The notes under the pieces were generated by a model. The model was not told the origin of the DNA and did no database searches. It saw only the letters and a list, made by a program, of their open reading frames with translations. A stretch of DNA of 64,000 bases, from positions 1,984,001 to 2,048,000 of the forward strand of contig NZ_CP104877.1 of the NCBI RefSeq assembly GCF_025452095.1. The letters are read 5' to 3'. Positions 47,401 through 55,511 of this stretch are shown here, one piece after another (positions within the stretch are counted from its first letter, which is position 1; every line of letters begins with the position of its first letter). A program made the translations under genes and the position numbers. This DNA comes from Paenarthrobacter sp. JL.01a. GTDB lineage: Bacteria > Actinomycetota > Actinomycetes > Actinomycetales > Micrococcaceae.

Positions 47401-48145
47401 CCCGGCCCGTACCTGGACCCCGGAGAACGCGGTGGGAATCGGCGGGGCGTACATGTGCATCTATGGCATGGAGGGACCTGGCGGCTACCAGTTTGTTGGC
47501 CGCACCACCCAAGTGTGGTCCCGGTACGCGGACTCTCCGCCCTTTGAGCCGGGGTCCCCGTGGCTGCTTCGCTTCTTCGACCGCATTTCCTGGTACCCGG
47601 TGAGCCCCGAGGAACTCCTGGACCTCCGGGCCGACATAGCAGCCGGCCGTGGCCGCGGCGTGGAAATCGAAGACGGCACGTTCTCCCTGGCCGAGCACGA
47701 GGCCTTCCTGGCTGAGAACCGCGAGTCCATTGAGGCGTTCCGCCTGAAGCAGGGCGCAGCCTTCGCGGTGGAACGGCAGGCATGGGCCGACGCCGGCGAA
47801 TTCGACCGTGCGGAGGCATTGGCCGGCATTGCGGCCCCCGCGGCAGAGGAAGCAGTGGTCCCCGAAGGCGGTTCCCTGGTCGCGGCGCCCTTCGCCGCCA
47901 GCGTGTGGAAAGTGGACGTCGCAGAAGGCGAACGGGTAGCGAAGGGCCAGCCGCTGGTGTCATTGGAGGCCATGAAAATGGAAACCATCCTTGAAGCCCC
48001 CTGCGATGGCGTGGTGCTCCGTGTCTTGTCGAAGGCCGGATCCCAAGTGGTGGCCGGGGAAGCCGTTGTGGTGCTCGGCGGAACGGAGCTGGAATCCGAC
48101 GGCGACGACCTGCAAGCGCCCGAACTGGAAGAGGCAGCAGTATGA
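44432..48145 (+). CDS. biotin-dependent urea / guanidine carboxylase
   Basis: The 1237-residue protein has the urea-carboxylase layout: biotin carboxylase (about 1-450; IANRGEIACRII at the start, HPGYGFLSE at about 88), an AHS2/KipA-like part (about 455-770), an AHS1/KipI-like part (about 810-1025) forming the carboxyltransferase, and a C-terminal biotinyl domain with EAMKMET (biotinylated Lys1182). It uses ATP and bicarbonate to carboxylate urea to allophanate or guanidine to carboxyguanidine. The adjacent DUF1989 pair favours guanidine; sequence alone does not settle it. It overlaps both neighbours by four bases, and lacks a fused allophanate hydrolase, which is encoded separately next. Confidence 0.92.
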   Translation: MNTFDTLLIANRGEIACRIIESARKLGLRTVAVFSEADRGAKHVRLADEAVLLGPAPAKDSYLRVDAILEAARSTGAGAIHPGYGFLSEDAGFAEAVEAAGLVFVGPTAAQLRIFGTKHTARDAARAAGVPMIAGSGLLEDVDAAVAAGQEIGFPLMLKATGGGGGIGMTVCRSEAELAESFPRVARLADASFGTAGVFAERFVENARHIEVQVFGDGKGRVVSLGDRDCSLQRRHQKVLEEAPAPDLPDALREELHRTSRALCASLSYRSAGTVEFVYDSTRQEASFLEVNARLQVEHPVTETVTGVDLVDWMLRLAQGGAEADAVLSDVPDALPVSGHAAEARVYAEDPARGFQPSAGIITNATYPPAEAARVDAWAETGTEVSTNYDPLLGKIITSGTDRAAAFDQLALALRSTRIDGIETNLGMLRAAAGLDEVRGVSHSTSTLDKVGDPEPRMTVNSPGLQTSVQDWPGRTGLWQIGVPPSGPMDDLSFRLGNAALGNAEGAPGLEFTMTGPSLTFTHATTVCVTGAEVAVTVDGRDVPAWTPVTVPAGGTLDVGAAKGRGLRGYILFQGGLDVPEYLGSASTFTLGQFGGHAGRVLRAGDVLRTVTSAVGHVPTTAVPLDSRPALTSTWELTVVEGPHGAPEFFQREDIEELYATDYEVHFNSARTGVRLIGPKPRWARTDGGEAGLHPSNIHDTAYSVGALDFTGDTPILLGPDGPSLGGFVCPVTVVTADRWKLGQLRPGDKVRFVPVTVSQAPSAKDLGPGRQLVLPGDAAWPSSTGATSRPPRGDGDDGVLGRVPEGDGRPAVTYRRSGDDNLLVEYGEMVLDLGLRARVHALHQHLERLRVPGIVDLTPGIRSLQIKVDPSVLSTKRLLDLVREVEAVLPASSELVVPSRTVRLPLSWDDPATREAIERYMAGVRDDAPWCPWNIEFIRRINGLDSVNDVFDTVFDADYLVLGLGDVYLGAPVATPLDPRHRLVTTKYNPARTWTPENAVGIGGAYMCIYGMEGPGGYQFVGRTTQVWSRYADSPPFEPGSPWLLRFFDRISWYPVSPEELLDLRADIAAGRGRGVEIEDGTFSLAEHEAFLAENRESIEAFRLKQGAAFAVERQAWADAGEFDRAEALAGIAAPAAEEAVVPEGGSLVAAPFAASVWKVDVAEGERVAKGQPLVSLEAMKMETILEAPCDGVVLRVLSKAGSQVVAGEAVVVLGGTELESDGDDLQAPELEEAAV

Positions 48146-50010
48146 ACACGGCTATCAACGGCAGTGCCACCTCCCGTGTGCACGCCGCACTGGCAGCGAT
48201 CGACACGGTAAACCGCCCCGAAATCTGGATCACGCTACGGACACCGCAGGAGCTGCTGGCCGAGGCGGCGCGCATTGACGCCGCGGTGGCCGGGGGCGCG
48301 GATCTGCCCTTGGCTAGTCTCCTGCTGGCGGTGAAGAACAACGTTGACGTTGCCGGAATCCCAACTACGGCGGGGTGCCCCGGCTTCGCCTATACACCGA
48401 CGGAGGATGCCGAAGCGGTTGCCCGCCTCCGGGCGGCCGGCGCACTCGTGCTCGGTGCAACCAACCTGGACCAGTTCGCCACCGGCCTGGTGGGCACCCG
48501 CAGCCCCTACGGTGCAGTCCGGGACTCACGGCGTCCCGAGTACATCTCCGGTGGTTCCAGCTCCGGTTCCGCAGTTGCCGTTGCCCTCGGACTGGTGGAC
48601 ATCGCGATCGGAACTGACACCGCAGGCTCCGGCCGTGTTCCCGCGGGCCTGCAGGGCATCGTGGGTATCAAGCCGACCCTGGATGTCGTCTCCACCGCCG
48701 GTGTTGTGCCGGCCTGCCGCTCCTGGGACGCCGTCACCATCTTCGCCCGGCACCTGAGCACCGCCGAACTGGCCATGGGCTTCATGGCCGGAAATTCGCG
48801 GGCCTGGCCGTCGGACATCCGGCTCGCCGCGCCGCAGAGACCCCGGGTGGCTTACCCGGCGGCCCTTCAGGCCCTTCCGGGAGCCTGGGCGGCCGAGTTC
48901 GCCCGCCAGGTGGACCGGCTGCATGCTTCCGGTGTGGATATCGAGCCCATCGGCTTCGGCGCTTTCCTCGAGGCAGCCCGGCTCTTGTACGACGGCGGCC
49001 TGGTCGCCGAACGCTACGCCGCGGTGGGCAGCTTCCTCGAAAAGTTCGACGCCGGAACCGAGGCTTCCGGGAACATCGACCCCACTGTTGCGGCCATCAT
49101 CGGGGCGGCCGGCAACGTACCGGCGCATCGGTACGTTGCCGACACTGCCCGGCTGGAAGCGCTGAAGCGCGAAGCCATGGCGGCCCTCGACGGCTTCGAT
49201 GCGCTGCTGATCCCCACCACCGCCTTCCACCCAACAATTGCTGAAGTAGCCGCCGATCCCGTCGGCGTAAATTCGCTGATGGGCACCTATACGAACTTCT
49301 GTAATCTGTTCGATCTGTGCGCCGTGGCCGTCCCTGCAGGGGAGGTGGACGGTGCCCAGTTCGGGCTGACCGTGGTGGGCAGGGCATTCGACGATGCCGT
49401 GGTGGCAGAACTCGCCCGTGGCCTCGAAACGACACCCGCTCCGCCCGCGCTTTTTGCTACGGGAGCCGCAGGGGAGACCAACGTGGAAGGCGGCAGGCCG
49501 TCGTCGTCCCTTCCTTGGCCAGTGACTGCCGGTGCGGTGGCTGCTCCGTTGGTGGTGATTGGGGCACATCGCCGCGGCCAGCCCCTGGCCCACCAACTTG
49601 AGGACTTGGGGGCCCTCTGGGACGGGCCCGTGCGGACAGCACCCCGGTACCGCATGGTTGCGCTGGATACGAATCCGCCCAAGCCCGGAATGTATCGCTC
49701 GGCCGAAGGGGCAGAACTGGTGGGTGAACGCTGGTTCGTGTCCGAGGCAGGATTGGGACGGTTCCTGGCCGCCTTGCCCGAACCCATGCTGCTGGGCTCG
49801 GTCGAACTCGACGACGGGACGACTGCGGTCGGCTTCGCATGCGACGCCATCGCAGCAGCGGCCGCAAAAGACATCACCCACTACGGAGACTGGCTCGAGT
49901 ACCTACGGGAACCGACCAATAGCCACGGGAGGTCGTCCCGGAGTTTACGGCAGGGCCTGGGTGACGCCGTCCTGACGGGGTTTGCCCGCGGCGGTCCGAG
50001 CCGGAACTGA
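48142..50010 (+). CDS. atzF: allophanate hydrolase
   Basis: The 622-residue protein joins an amidase-signature domain (about 1-450) to the C-terminal allophanate hydrolase domain (about 485-610). The catalytic triad is visible: Lys65 in AVKNNVD, cis-Ser139 in GGSSSGS and nucleophile Ser163 in DTAGSGR. It splits allophanate into ammonia and carbon dioxide in the cytoplasm, ending the pathway. The start overlaps the carboxylase stop (ATGA). The full length, with the C-terminal domain, fits standalone AtzF-type enzymes. Confidence 0.93.
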   Translation: MNTAINGSATSRVHAALAAIDTVNRPEIWITLRTPQELLAEAARIDAAVAGGADLPLASLLLAVKNNVDVAGIPTTAGCPGFAYTPTEDAEAVARLRAAGALVLGATNLDQFATGLVGTRSPYGAVRDSRRPEYISGGSSSGSAVAVALGLVDIAIGTDTAGSGRVPAGLQGIVGIKPTLDVVSTAGVVPACRSWDAVTIFARHLSTAELAMGFMAGNSRAWPSDIRLAAPQRPRVAYPAALQALPGAWAAEFARQVDRLHASGVDIEPIGFGAFLEAARLLYDGGLVAERYAAVGSFLEKFDAGTEASGNIDPTVAAIIGAAGNVPAHRYVADTARLEALKREAMAALDGFDALLIPTTAFHPTIAEVAADPVGVNSLMGTYTNFCNLFDLCAVAVPAGEVDGAQFGLTVVGRAFDDAVVAELARGLETTPAPPALFATGAAGETNVEGGRPSSSLPWPVTAGAVAAPLVVIGAHRRGQPLAHQLEDLGALWDGPVRTAPRYRMVALDTNPPKPGMYRSAEGAELVGERWFVSEAGLGRFLAALPEPMLLGSVELDDGTTAVGFACDAIAAAAAKDITHYGDWLEYLREPTNSHGRSSRSLRQGLGDAVLTGFARGGPSRN

Positions 50011-50092
50011 CCGATCTGCGAAGCGTTCAGTCCGTCAGGACGGGAGGCCAGGTCACTCAACCACTGGCGGCCTGACTTCCTCTGGCTCCGGG

Positions 50093-50435
50093 CTATCGGC
50101 TTCGTAGATCGCGTGCAGCAAAGCTGGCCAGCGCGATGTACCACTGCAGAACACCGGCATCGTCGATGGATTGACCGTCAAATAGGGTCTTAAGGTCAGC
50201 GCCCTGGAACATCCTTTTGATGGGAATCTCCAACTTCTTGCCTGTGCGGGTGTGAGGGATACCTGGTGCGGCGATGATTTCGTCGGGTACGTGTCGCGGG
50301 GATGCCTCTTTGCGGATTATTTCTTTGATCGAGCCGATCAGATCGTTATTCAGAGTTGCGCCCTCGGCAAGAGCGACAAACAGTGGCATCCAGTATGTTC
50401 CGTCAGGCTTCTCCACTCCGATGACCAACGACCAG
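50093..50435 (-). pseudogene. C-terminal fragment of acetoacetyl-CoA synthetase
   Basis: About 110 codons match the end of acetoacetate-CoA ligase: MPLFVALAEG, then EASPRHVPDEIIAAPGIPHTR and TGKKLEIPIKR with the catalytic lysine region. The ATP- and CoA-binding body is missing; the upstream side runs into the flavin reductase gene. It is a truncated, presumably dead, copy, and indicates that the flavin reductase - MesD - MesX block was inserted or rearranged here. Confidence 0.7.
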
Positions 50436-50996
50436 CCGGGAATGCTCGCCCAGGCGGTGCCATGACCGGTTGTGGTAGACCAAGGCGTCGCCGGCTTCGC
50501 CCGCTTGGACATCACGCATCACGCGGGACTCCAGCGCGTGAACGGCGATGATTGTGGAGGTGCCCACCTCCATGCGGTTGATGACGGCGCAGCGCACCCA
50601 GGCGCGGACATCTTCATACACGGCTTCGCCGGTTTCCAGGGCCGACCAGCGGTGCGTCTGGTCGAAACGGTCGGCGCCGGGGGTCGCCCCAAACTTGGCC
50701 AAGTCGACGTCGTGAGCGTCCAGCAGGTGCACGACGACGGTTTCGGCCCGCGAAAGCACTGCGGACGCAGAGGACAGTGCCGAGACCGAAAAAATCAGCA
50801 ACGGAGGTTCTGCACTCACTGACACGACCGACGATACCGTCAGTGCCACCGGTCCTTCGCCTGCATCTGCCGTGATGACGGCGACACCTCCAGGGTGGCC
50901 ACGGAACAGTGCTTTGAATTCGTCGGCCGTGAGGGAGGACGGAAAGCTTTGCTGCGGAGCCTCGAGCCACGTGTCTGTGGGGTAGGCGTGGAACAT
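50403..50996 (-). CDS. flavin reductase family protein
   Basis: The 197-residue protein has the FMN-binding split-barrel flavin reductase domain (about residues 22-180: FRGHPGGVAVITAD, then SSVVSVSAEPPLLIFSVS, and VVVHLLDAHD). It should reduce flavin with NAD(P)H or bind FMN. ATG 50996 lies two bases after the methionine synthase stop on the same strand, so the genes are co-transcribed. In this setting it could provide reduced flavin for the oxygen-dependent MesD/MesX system, which is inference. Its 3' end runs into the acetoacetyl-CoA synthetase fragment. Confidence 0.85.
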   Translation of the reverse strand: MFHAYPTDTWLEAPQQSFPSSLTADEFKALFRGHPGGVAVITADAGEGPVALTVSSVVSVSAEPPLLIFSVSALSSASAVLSRAETVVVHLLDAHDVDLAKFGATPGADRFDQTHRWSALETGEAVYEDVRAWVRCAVINRMEVGTSTIIAVHALESRVMRDVQAGEAGDALVYHNRSWHRLGEHSRLVVGHRSGEA

Positions 50997-50998
50997 CG

Positions 50999-52045
50999 TT
51001 ATGACACCCTGGGGGCAGAGCGGGCGAGTTCCTCGCGGACGATGTTCGTCCCTGCGCTCAGAGCACTCAGCTTGGCCAGTGAGACATCCCGGGGGAACGG
51101 TGCCATGCCGCAGTTGGTGCTGGGGATGAGCTTGTCCGCATCGACGAACTGCAGGGCCTTGCGGAGGGTGTCGGCGACCTCCTCGGGGGTCTCGATGGTC
51201 TCGCTCGCGACGTCGATTGCGCCGAGCATGACCTTCTTGCCGCGGAGCAGCTCGATGAGGTCCATGGGCACGTGGGAGTTCTGGGACTCGAGCGAGATGA
51301 TGTCGATGCTGGAGTTCTGCAACAGCGGGAACGTTTCCTCGTACTGCCGCCACTGTGAGCCGAGCGTCGCCTTCCAGTCATTGTTCGCCTTGATCCCGTA
51401 GCCGTAGCAGATATGCACGGCGGTCTCCGCACGCAGTCCTTCTGCCGCTCGCTCAAGCGCAGCCACGCCCCAGTCCTTGACCTCATCGAGGAAGACATTG
51501 AACGCGGGCTCGTCGAACTGGATGATGTCGACGCCGGCCGCCTCCAGTTCTTTCGCCTCCTCGTTCAGGATCGCGGCGAACTCCCAGGCCAGCTTCTCGC
51601 GGCTCTTGTAGTGGTCATCGTAGAGCGTGTCCACCATCGTCATTGGGCCGGGAAGAGTCCACTTGATCGGCTGGTCTGTGGTGGTGCGGAGGAACTTTGC
51701 GTCTTCGACGAATACCGGCCGTTCGCGGCGTACGGCTCCGACGACGGTCGGGACGCTCGCGTCGTAACGATCGCGGATGCGCACGGTCTTGCGCTGTTCG
51801 AAGTCGACCCCGCTGAGATTCTCGATGAAGGTCGTGACGAAGTGCTGGCGGGTTTGCTCGCCGTCGCTGACGATGTCGATGCCGCGCCGGCTCTGTTCTT
51901 GGATGGCGATGCGCAGCGCATCCTGCTTGCCTTCAAGCAGCGCATCTCCCTCGAGCTTCCACGGGGACCAGAGAGTCTCCGGCTGGGCGAGCCACGACGG
52001 TTTCGGCAGGCTTCCGACAAGGGTTGTGGGCAAAAGTGTGTTCAT
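50999..52045 (-). CDS. mesD: core-type cobalamin-independent methionine synthase (MesD-like)
   Basis: The 348-residue protein is only the C-terminal catalytic barrel of MetE, without the N-terminal folate domain. The zinc ligands are present: HICYGYG (His and Cys, near residue 215), the Glu in LESQNSH (near 257) and the Cys in PSTNCGMAPFP (near 314). The start VGSLPKP is typical. Folate-independent core methionine synthases fall into several families; the adjacent DUF1852 gene assigns this one to the MesD type, in which both proteins are needed to make methionine from homocysteine. The methyl donor is not settled to my knowledge. The 20-base gap to the DUF1852 gene indicates an operon. Confidence 0.82.
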   Translation of the reverse strand: MNTLLPTTLVGSLPKPSWLAQPETLWSPWKLEGDALLEGKQDALRIAIQEQSRRGIDIVSDGEQTRQHFVTTFIENLSGVDFEQRKTVRIRDRYDASVPTVVGAVRRERPVFVEDAKFLRTTTDQPIKWTLPGPMTMVDTLYDDHYKSREKLAWEFAAILNEEAKELEAAGVDIIQFDEPAFNVFLDEVKDWGVAALERAAEGLRAETAVHICYGYGIKANNDWKATLGSQWRQYEETFPLLQNSSIDIISLESQNSHVPMDLIELLRGKKVMLGAIDVASETIETPEEVADTLRKALQFVDADKLIPSTNCGMAPFPRDVSLAKLSALSAGTNIVREELARSAPRVS

Positions 52046-52065
52046 GATGGGCGATTCTCCGTGGG

Positions 52066-53058
52066 TCAGTTGACGAGAGCAGGGTAGTTGGCGGTCCACC
52101 GGTCCAACAGATCCTTGTGGGGCGTGATGAAGTGTTCCTCCGTGTACTTCGCCTGAGTGACCGCGAGCTGACTGCGCTCGACGCGGTCGTAAGCGATCTG
52201 GGTCCGCGAGTAATCCTGCTCTCCCAGGCTCGGCTGGTAGATCGCGGCGGCGGCGGAGTTCGCGTTGTAGATCTCAGGGCGGTAGATCTTCTGGAACGTC
52301 TCCATGGTGCTGATGGTGCCGATGAGCTGCAGGTTGGAGTAGTCGTTGAGCAGGTCGCCGCGGAAATAGAAGGCGAGCGGCGCAACGCTGCCGCGTGGCA
52401 TGAAGTAGCGGACCTGCATTCCCATCTTTGCGAAATATGCGTCCGTCAGCGAGAACTCGTCCTGCTGGTACTCGACACCCAGGACCGGGTGACGGTTCTC
52501 CGTTTGCCGGTACGTCTTGCTGGTCGAGACGCTGATGCACACCACTGGCGGCTGCGGGAAGCGCTCCTGGCACGCCGGGGAATCGAGGAAGTGCTGGAAC
52601 AGCTTGCCGTGAAGGTCGCCGAAGTCCTGGGGGACAGTGGGTTTCCCTGAGTCCCCTGCGGCCGCTGGCAGTACGACGCTGAAGTCGAAGTCGCGGACGT
52701 AGGAAGAGAAGTTGTTCCCCACGATTCCTTGGTGGCGGATCCCGTTGAGTTGGTCGATGATCTGGATGTCGAGAACCTCGAACAGCGGGAACTGCCGGTC
52801 CGTGCCTTCGGCATTGAACTCTATCTGCACGGAGACGATCTCAAGCTCGAGCGTGTAACGGTTCCGGTCGGGGTTGTCCCAGTCTGCGAGGTCGTTGAAG
52901 CGGCGCCGAATCATGGTCAAGGCGTTGCTGAGGTTCTCCCGGCGGTGCTCGCCCCGTGCCAGGTTGGCGAAATTCGTCGTGATCCGGGAGCCTTCCGACG
53001 GCGAGTAGTCCTCGTCGAAGCGGGTGGTGCTAATGCTGAAGGTAAAGTCGTCTGCCAT
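52066..53058 (-). CDS. mesX: DUF1852 protein (MesX-like partner of MesD)
   Basis: The 330-residue protein belongs to DUF1852 along its whole length (start FTFSISTTRFDEDYSPS; middle DFDFSVVLPAA; end ITPHKDLLDRW). It has no signal peptide or membrane segment. DUF1852 proteins occur next to core methionine synthases and are required for their activity in the MesD family; their chemistry is not clear. It heads the operon mesX - mesD - flavin reductase and is divergent from a LysR regulator with an inverted repeat between. Confidence 0.82.
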   Translation of the reverse strand: MADDFTFSISTTRFDEDYSPSEGSRITTNFANLARGEHRRENLSNALTMIRRRFNDLADWDNPDRNRYTLELEIVSVQIEFNAEGTDRQFPLFEVLDIQIIDQLNGIRHQGIVGNNFSSYVRDFDFSVVLPAAAGDSGKPTVPQDFGDLHGKLFQHFLDSPACQERFPQPPVVCISVSTSKTYRQTENRHPVLGVEYQQDEFSLTDAYFAKMGMQVRYFMPRGSVAPLAFYFRGDLLNDYSNLQLIGTISTMETFQKIYRPEIYNANSAAAAIYQPSLGEQDYSRTQIAYDRVERSQLAVTQAKYTEEHFITPHKDLLDRWTANYPALVN

Positions 53059-53139
53059 GATGCCAATCCGTTGATGATGGCCGGAGACGGCCTTCAGAAG
53101 ATGATGTATCCATGGTGCAACCTTCCCGGGGGTATCGGG

Positions 53140-53152
53140 TAACTAGGCGTTA
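53140..53152. promoter_or_regulatory. LysR-type operator
   Basis: TAACTAGGCGTTA is an inverted repeat (TAAC-N5-GTTA) of the T-N11-A kind, 26 bases before the LysR gene start, between it and mesX. Confidence 0.6.
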
Positions 53153-53177
53153 CTATGCATTCATATAGACTTTTCCT

Positions 53178-54119
53178 ATGGCACAGCTTTCGAGCGGACT
53201 GACCCTGCAGCAGCTCCGATACTTCATAGAGGTTGCAGCTGAGGGGTCCATCTCCGCGGCAGCCGATCTTCTCTACGTAGCGCAACCGACAATGTCCGCA
53301 GCGATGAAGGACCTTGAGGCCCGGGTGGGACGTGCGCTCCTGGTTCGCTCCACCCGCGGGGTCACCTTGACCGCTGACGGGGCAGAGTTCCTCGGTTATG
53401 CGAGGCAGGTCGTGGAACAGTTCGCCCTCCTCGAGCAGCGCTACCTTGGCAGGCCGCCGACGCGACGATTGCTCGGGGTGTCGACGCAGCACTACTCGTT
53501 CGCGGTGGACGCCTTCGTTCGGATGGTCAAGGGCACCGAGGTGGCCGACTACGAGTTCTCGCTGCGTGAGTCCCGCACCTGGGACATCATCGAGGATGTC
53601 CGGACGCTGCGCAGTGAGATAGGCATCCTCTACCGGAACGATTTCAACCGGAAGGTCATCGACAAGCTCCTCCGGGAATCCGGGCTCGCGTTTACTCCGC
53701 TTTTCCTCGCCGATCCGCATATTTTCGTTTCGCGGAAAAACCCGCTTGCCTCAAAAGAGAGTGCGACTCTTGCCGATCTCGCCGGTTTGCCGCGCCTGAC
53801 CTTTGACCAAGGTGCGAACAACTCTTTCTACTTCGCCGAAGAAATTCTTTCCACTTTGTCCAGTAAGCAGGAGATCAGGGTCTCTGACCGTGCGACGATC
53901 TTCAACCTCATGATCGGGCTCCACGGCTACACGATTTCGACGGGCATCATCAGCGGCGAACTCGACCCGGAGATCGTCGCCATCCCGCTCGACGTTGACG
54001 AACGCATCGAGATCGGCTGGATCGGCCACGCCGCGATTCCGCTCACCGACCAAGCGCAGCGCTACCTCAAGGAGTTGCGGGCCGTGGTCGCTGAATTCGG
54101 CGTAGCGCTCCTGGACTGA
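53178..54119 (+). CDS. LysR-family transcriptional regulator
   Basis: The 313-residue protein has the LysR helix-turn-helix (about residues 8-66: LQQLRYFIEVAAEGSISAAA, then AQPTMSAAMKDLEARVG) and an effector-binding domain. It is divergent from mesX, so it is the likely regulator of that operon, possibly sensing sulfur or methionine status. No ribosome binding site precedes the ATG; a -10 hexamer TAGACT lies at 53166-53171, exactly -12 to -7, so this mRNA is probably leaderless too. Confidence 0.9.
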   Translation: MAQLSSGLTLQQLRYFIEVAAEGSISAAADLLYVAQPTMSAAMKDLEARVGRALLVRSTRGVTLTADGAEFLGYARQVVEQFALLEQRYLGRPPTRRLLGVSTQHYSFAVDAFVRMVKGTEVADYEFSLRESRTWDIIEDVRTLRSEIGILYRNDFNRKVIDKLLRESGLAFTPLFLADPHIFVSRKNPLASKESATLADLAGLPRLTFDQGANNSFYFAEEILSTLSSKQEIRVSDRATIFNLMIGLHGYTISTGIISGELDPEIVAIPLDVDERIEIGWIGHAAIPLTDQAQRYLKELRAVVAEFGVALLD

Positions 54120-54248
54120 GTGCAGTTGATCAGGCGGAAACGCCAACCTCGATAGACGTGCACTATTAACATCTCTAAATGCTTGTAATGCACAGTTGCC
54201 TATGTCACGATGATCCTTGGCACCTACTCTCAAGCAAGGAATTCAACC

Positions 54249-54710
54249 GTGATCATTGAACTCAAAAGTGTTCGGAAGCTGCGCATCCACTGGCCCATTT
54301 CGGTGGAGACGATGACCCGCCTTGGTCAGGGGGAGCCCAGCGCCCTCGAAGCGGACGCTGGTATCGCCCGCCTTCTGGACACCCTCAAGTCTTCCCCTGA
54401 ACTCGGCGGTTTCGGGAACTACCACCATGTCTTCGAATCCTCGGCCGGTTTTGAGGGCTTCACCGTAGCGGAGGGCGCGAATCCAACGCTGGGCCACGTC
54501 GGCCAGCGGACCATCTCGCCCACATTCGTTTTCACCTCCTACTTCGACGCCGCCATGGATGAACCAACCGTCCAGCGATTGGTGCAGCGCGTCGTGGACA
54601 TCCATCCCTGGGAGGTTCCCGTCATTGAAGTCTCCGGGCCACTCAGCGTTTCCACCAGCGCTGGCACCTCCAACGCCGCGAACATCCTGCAGGAAAGGAT
54701 CGCCTCGTGA
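54249..54710 (+). CDS. uncharacterised protein, weakly NIF3-like
   Basis: The 153-residue protein has no signal peptide or membrane segment. I recognise no firm family. The C-terminal part, DIHPWEVPVIEVSGPL (about 118-133), resembles the HPYExPAYEV motif of NIF3-like proteins, and the middle has GNYHHVFESSAGFEGF. GTG 54249 was chosen because AAGGA stands eight bases before it; the longer frame from ATG 54210 lacks a site. Its end overlaps the start of the cyclase gene (GTGA), so the two work together. The space 54120-54248 shows nothing definite. Confidence 0.6.
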   Translation: MIIELKSVRKLRIHWPISVETMTRLGQGEPSALEADAGIARLLDTLKSSPELGGFGNYHHVFESSAGFEGFTVAEGANPTLGHVGQRTISPTFVFTSYFDAAMDEPTVQRLVQRVVDIHPWEVPVIEVSGPLSVSTSAGTSNAANILQERIAS

Positions 54711-55447
54711 GCACTTCGATGTGGCAGCAACTGGCACCGCTGCTCGCCAACAGGACCTTCACCGACCTGACCCACGCCTTCCACCCTGGCCAGCCACACT
54801 TTGCCGCGTTTCCCGATGAACAACGCGAAGCTCTCTTCGACATGGACAAGGGCGATGGTTTCACCGCACACAGGTATTCAATCGTCGGCCAGTGGGGCAC
54901 CCACGTCGATCCGCCGTCGCACTTCATCCGGGACGGCCGCACCCTGGACCAACTGCCGGTCCAGGACATGGTGCTGCCGCTGGTGGTCCTGGACATCACC
55001 AGCCGCGCCTCTGTCGACACCGATGCAACGCCCACTCTGACGGACATTGACGCCTGGGAGGAGCGCAATGGCAAGATCCCGGCTGGATCCTTCGTCGCGC
55101 TGCGCACGGGCTGGAGCCATCGCTGGCCCAATGCCCAAGAGATGGCCAACCGGGATTCAGGCGGCATCAGCCACACGCCGGGATGGTCGCGGGAAGTCCT
55201 GGAGTTCTTGGTCGAAGAACGCAATGTAGCGGCGATCGGACATGAACAGACCGATACCGACCCCGGCCTTGCCACATCCCGCCAGGACTTCAGCCTTGAA
55301 ACGTACATCCTGGCCAAGGACAAGTGGCAGATCGAACTCCTCGCCAACCTGGACGGACTGCCGGAGTCCGGAGCCGCAGTCATAGCCACCTGGGCCAAGC
55401 CGCTGGGTGGAAGCGGATTCCCCGCCCGCGTCTTCGCGATCCACTGA
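54707..55447 (+). CDS. cyclase-family metal-dependent hydrolase (kynurenine formamidase-like fold)
   Basis: The 246-residue protein carries the family motif HxGTHxDxPxH in slightly altered form, QWGTHVDPPSHF (about residues 62-73; the first His is Gln), with further candidate ligands in GHEQTDTD (about 178-185). Members hydrolyse amides or cyclic esters, for example formylkynurenine or isatin. The loss of the first histidine makes substrate prediction unsafe. It is coupled to the preceding unknown gene by a four-base overlap, and an IclR gene follows. Confidence 0.82.
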   Translation: MSTSMWQQLAPLLANRTFTDLTHAFHPGQPHFAAFPDEQREALFDMDKGDGFTAHRYSIVGQWGTHVDPPSHFIRDGRTLDQLPVQDMVLPLVVLDITSRASVDTDATPTLTDIDAWEERNGKIPAGSFVALRTGWSHRWPNAQEMANRDSGGISHTPGWSREVLEFLVEERNVAAIGHEQTDTDPGLATSRQDFSLETYILAKDKWQIELLANLDGLPESGAAVIATWAKPLGGSGFPARVFAIH

Positions 55448-55511
55448 GGCGGCAGGTCGCCGTCCTTCTTGCCTGCGGCGACCTTGGCCGCGGACTGGCT
55501 AGAATCGAGAA

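Noticed and set aside
48526..49881. A 451-codon minus-strand open frame
   Set aside because: It is opposite the allophanate hydrolase gene, whose catalytic residues are all present; the reverse frame is a shadow.
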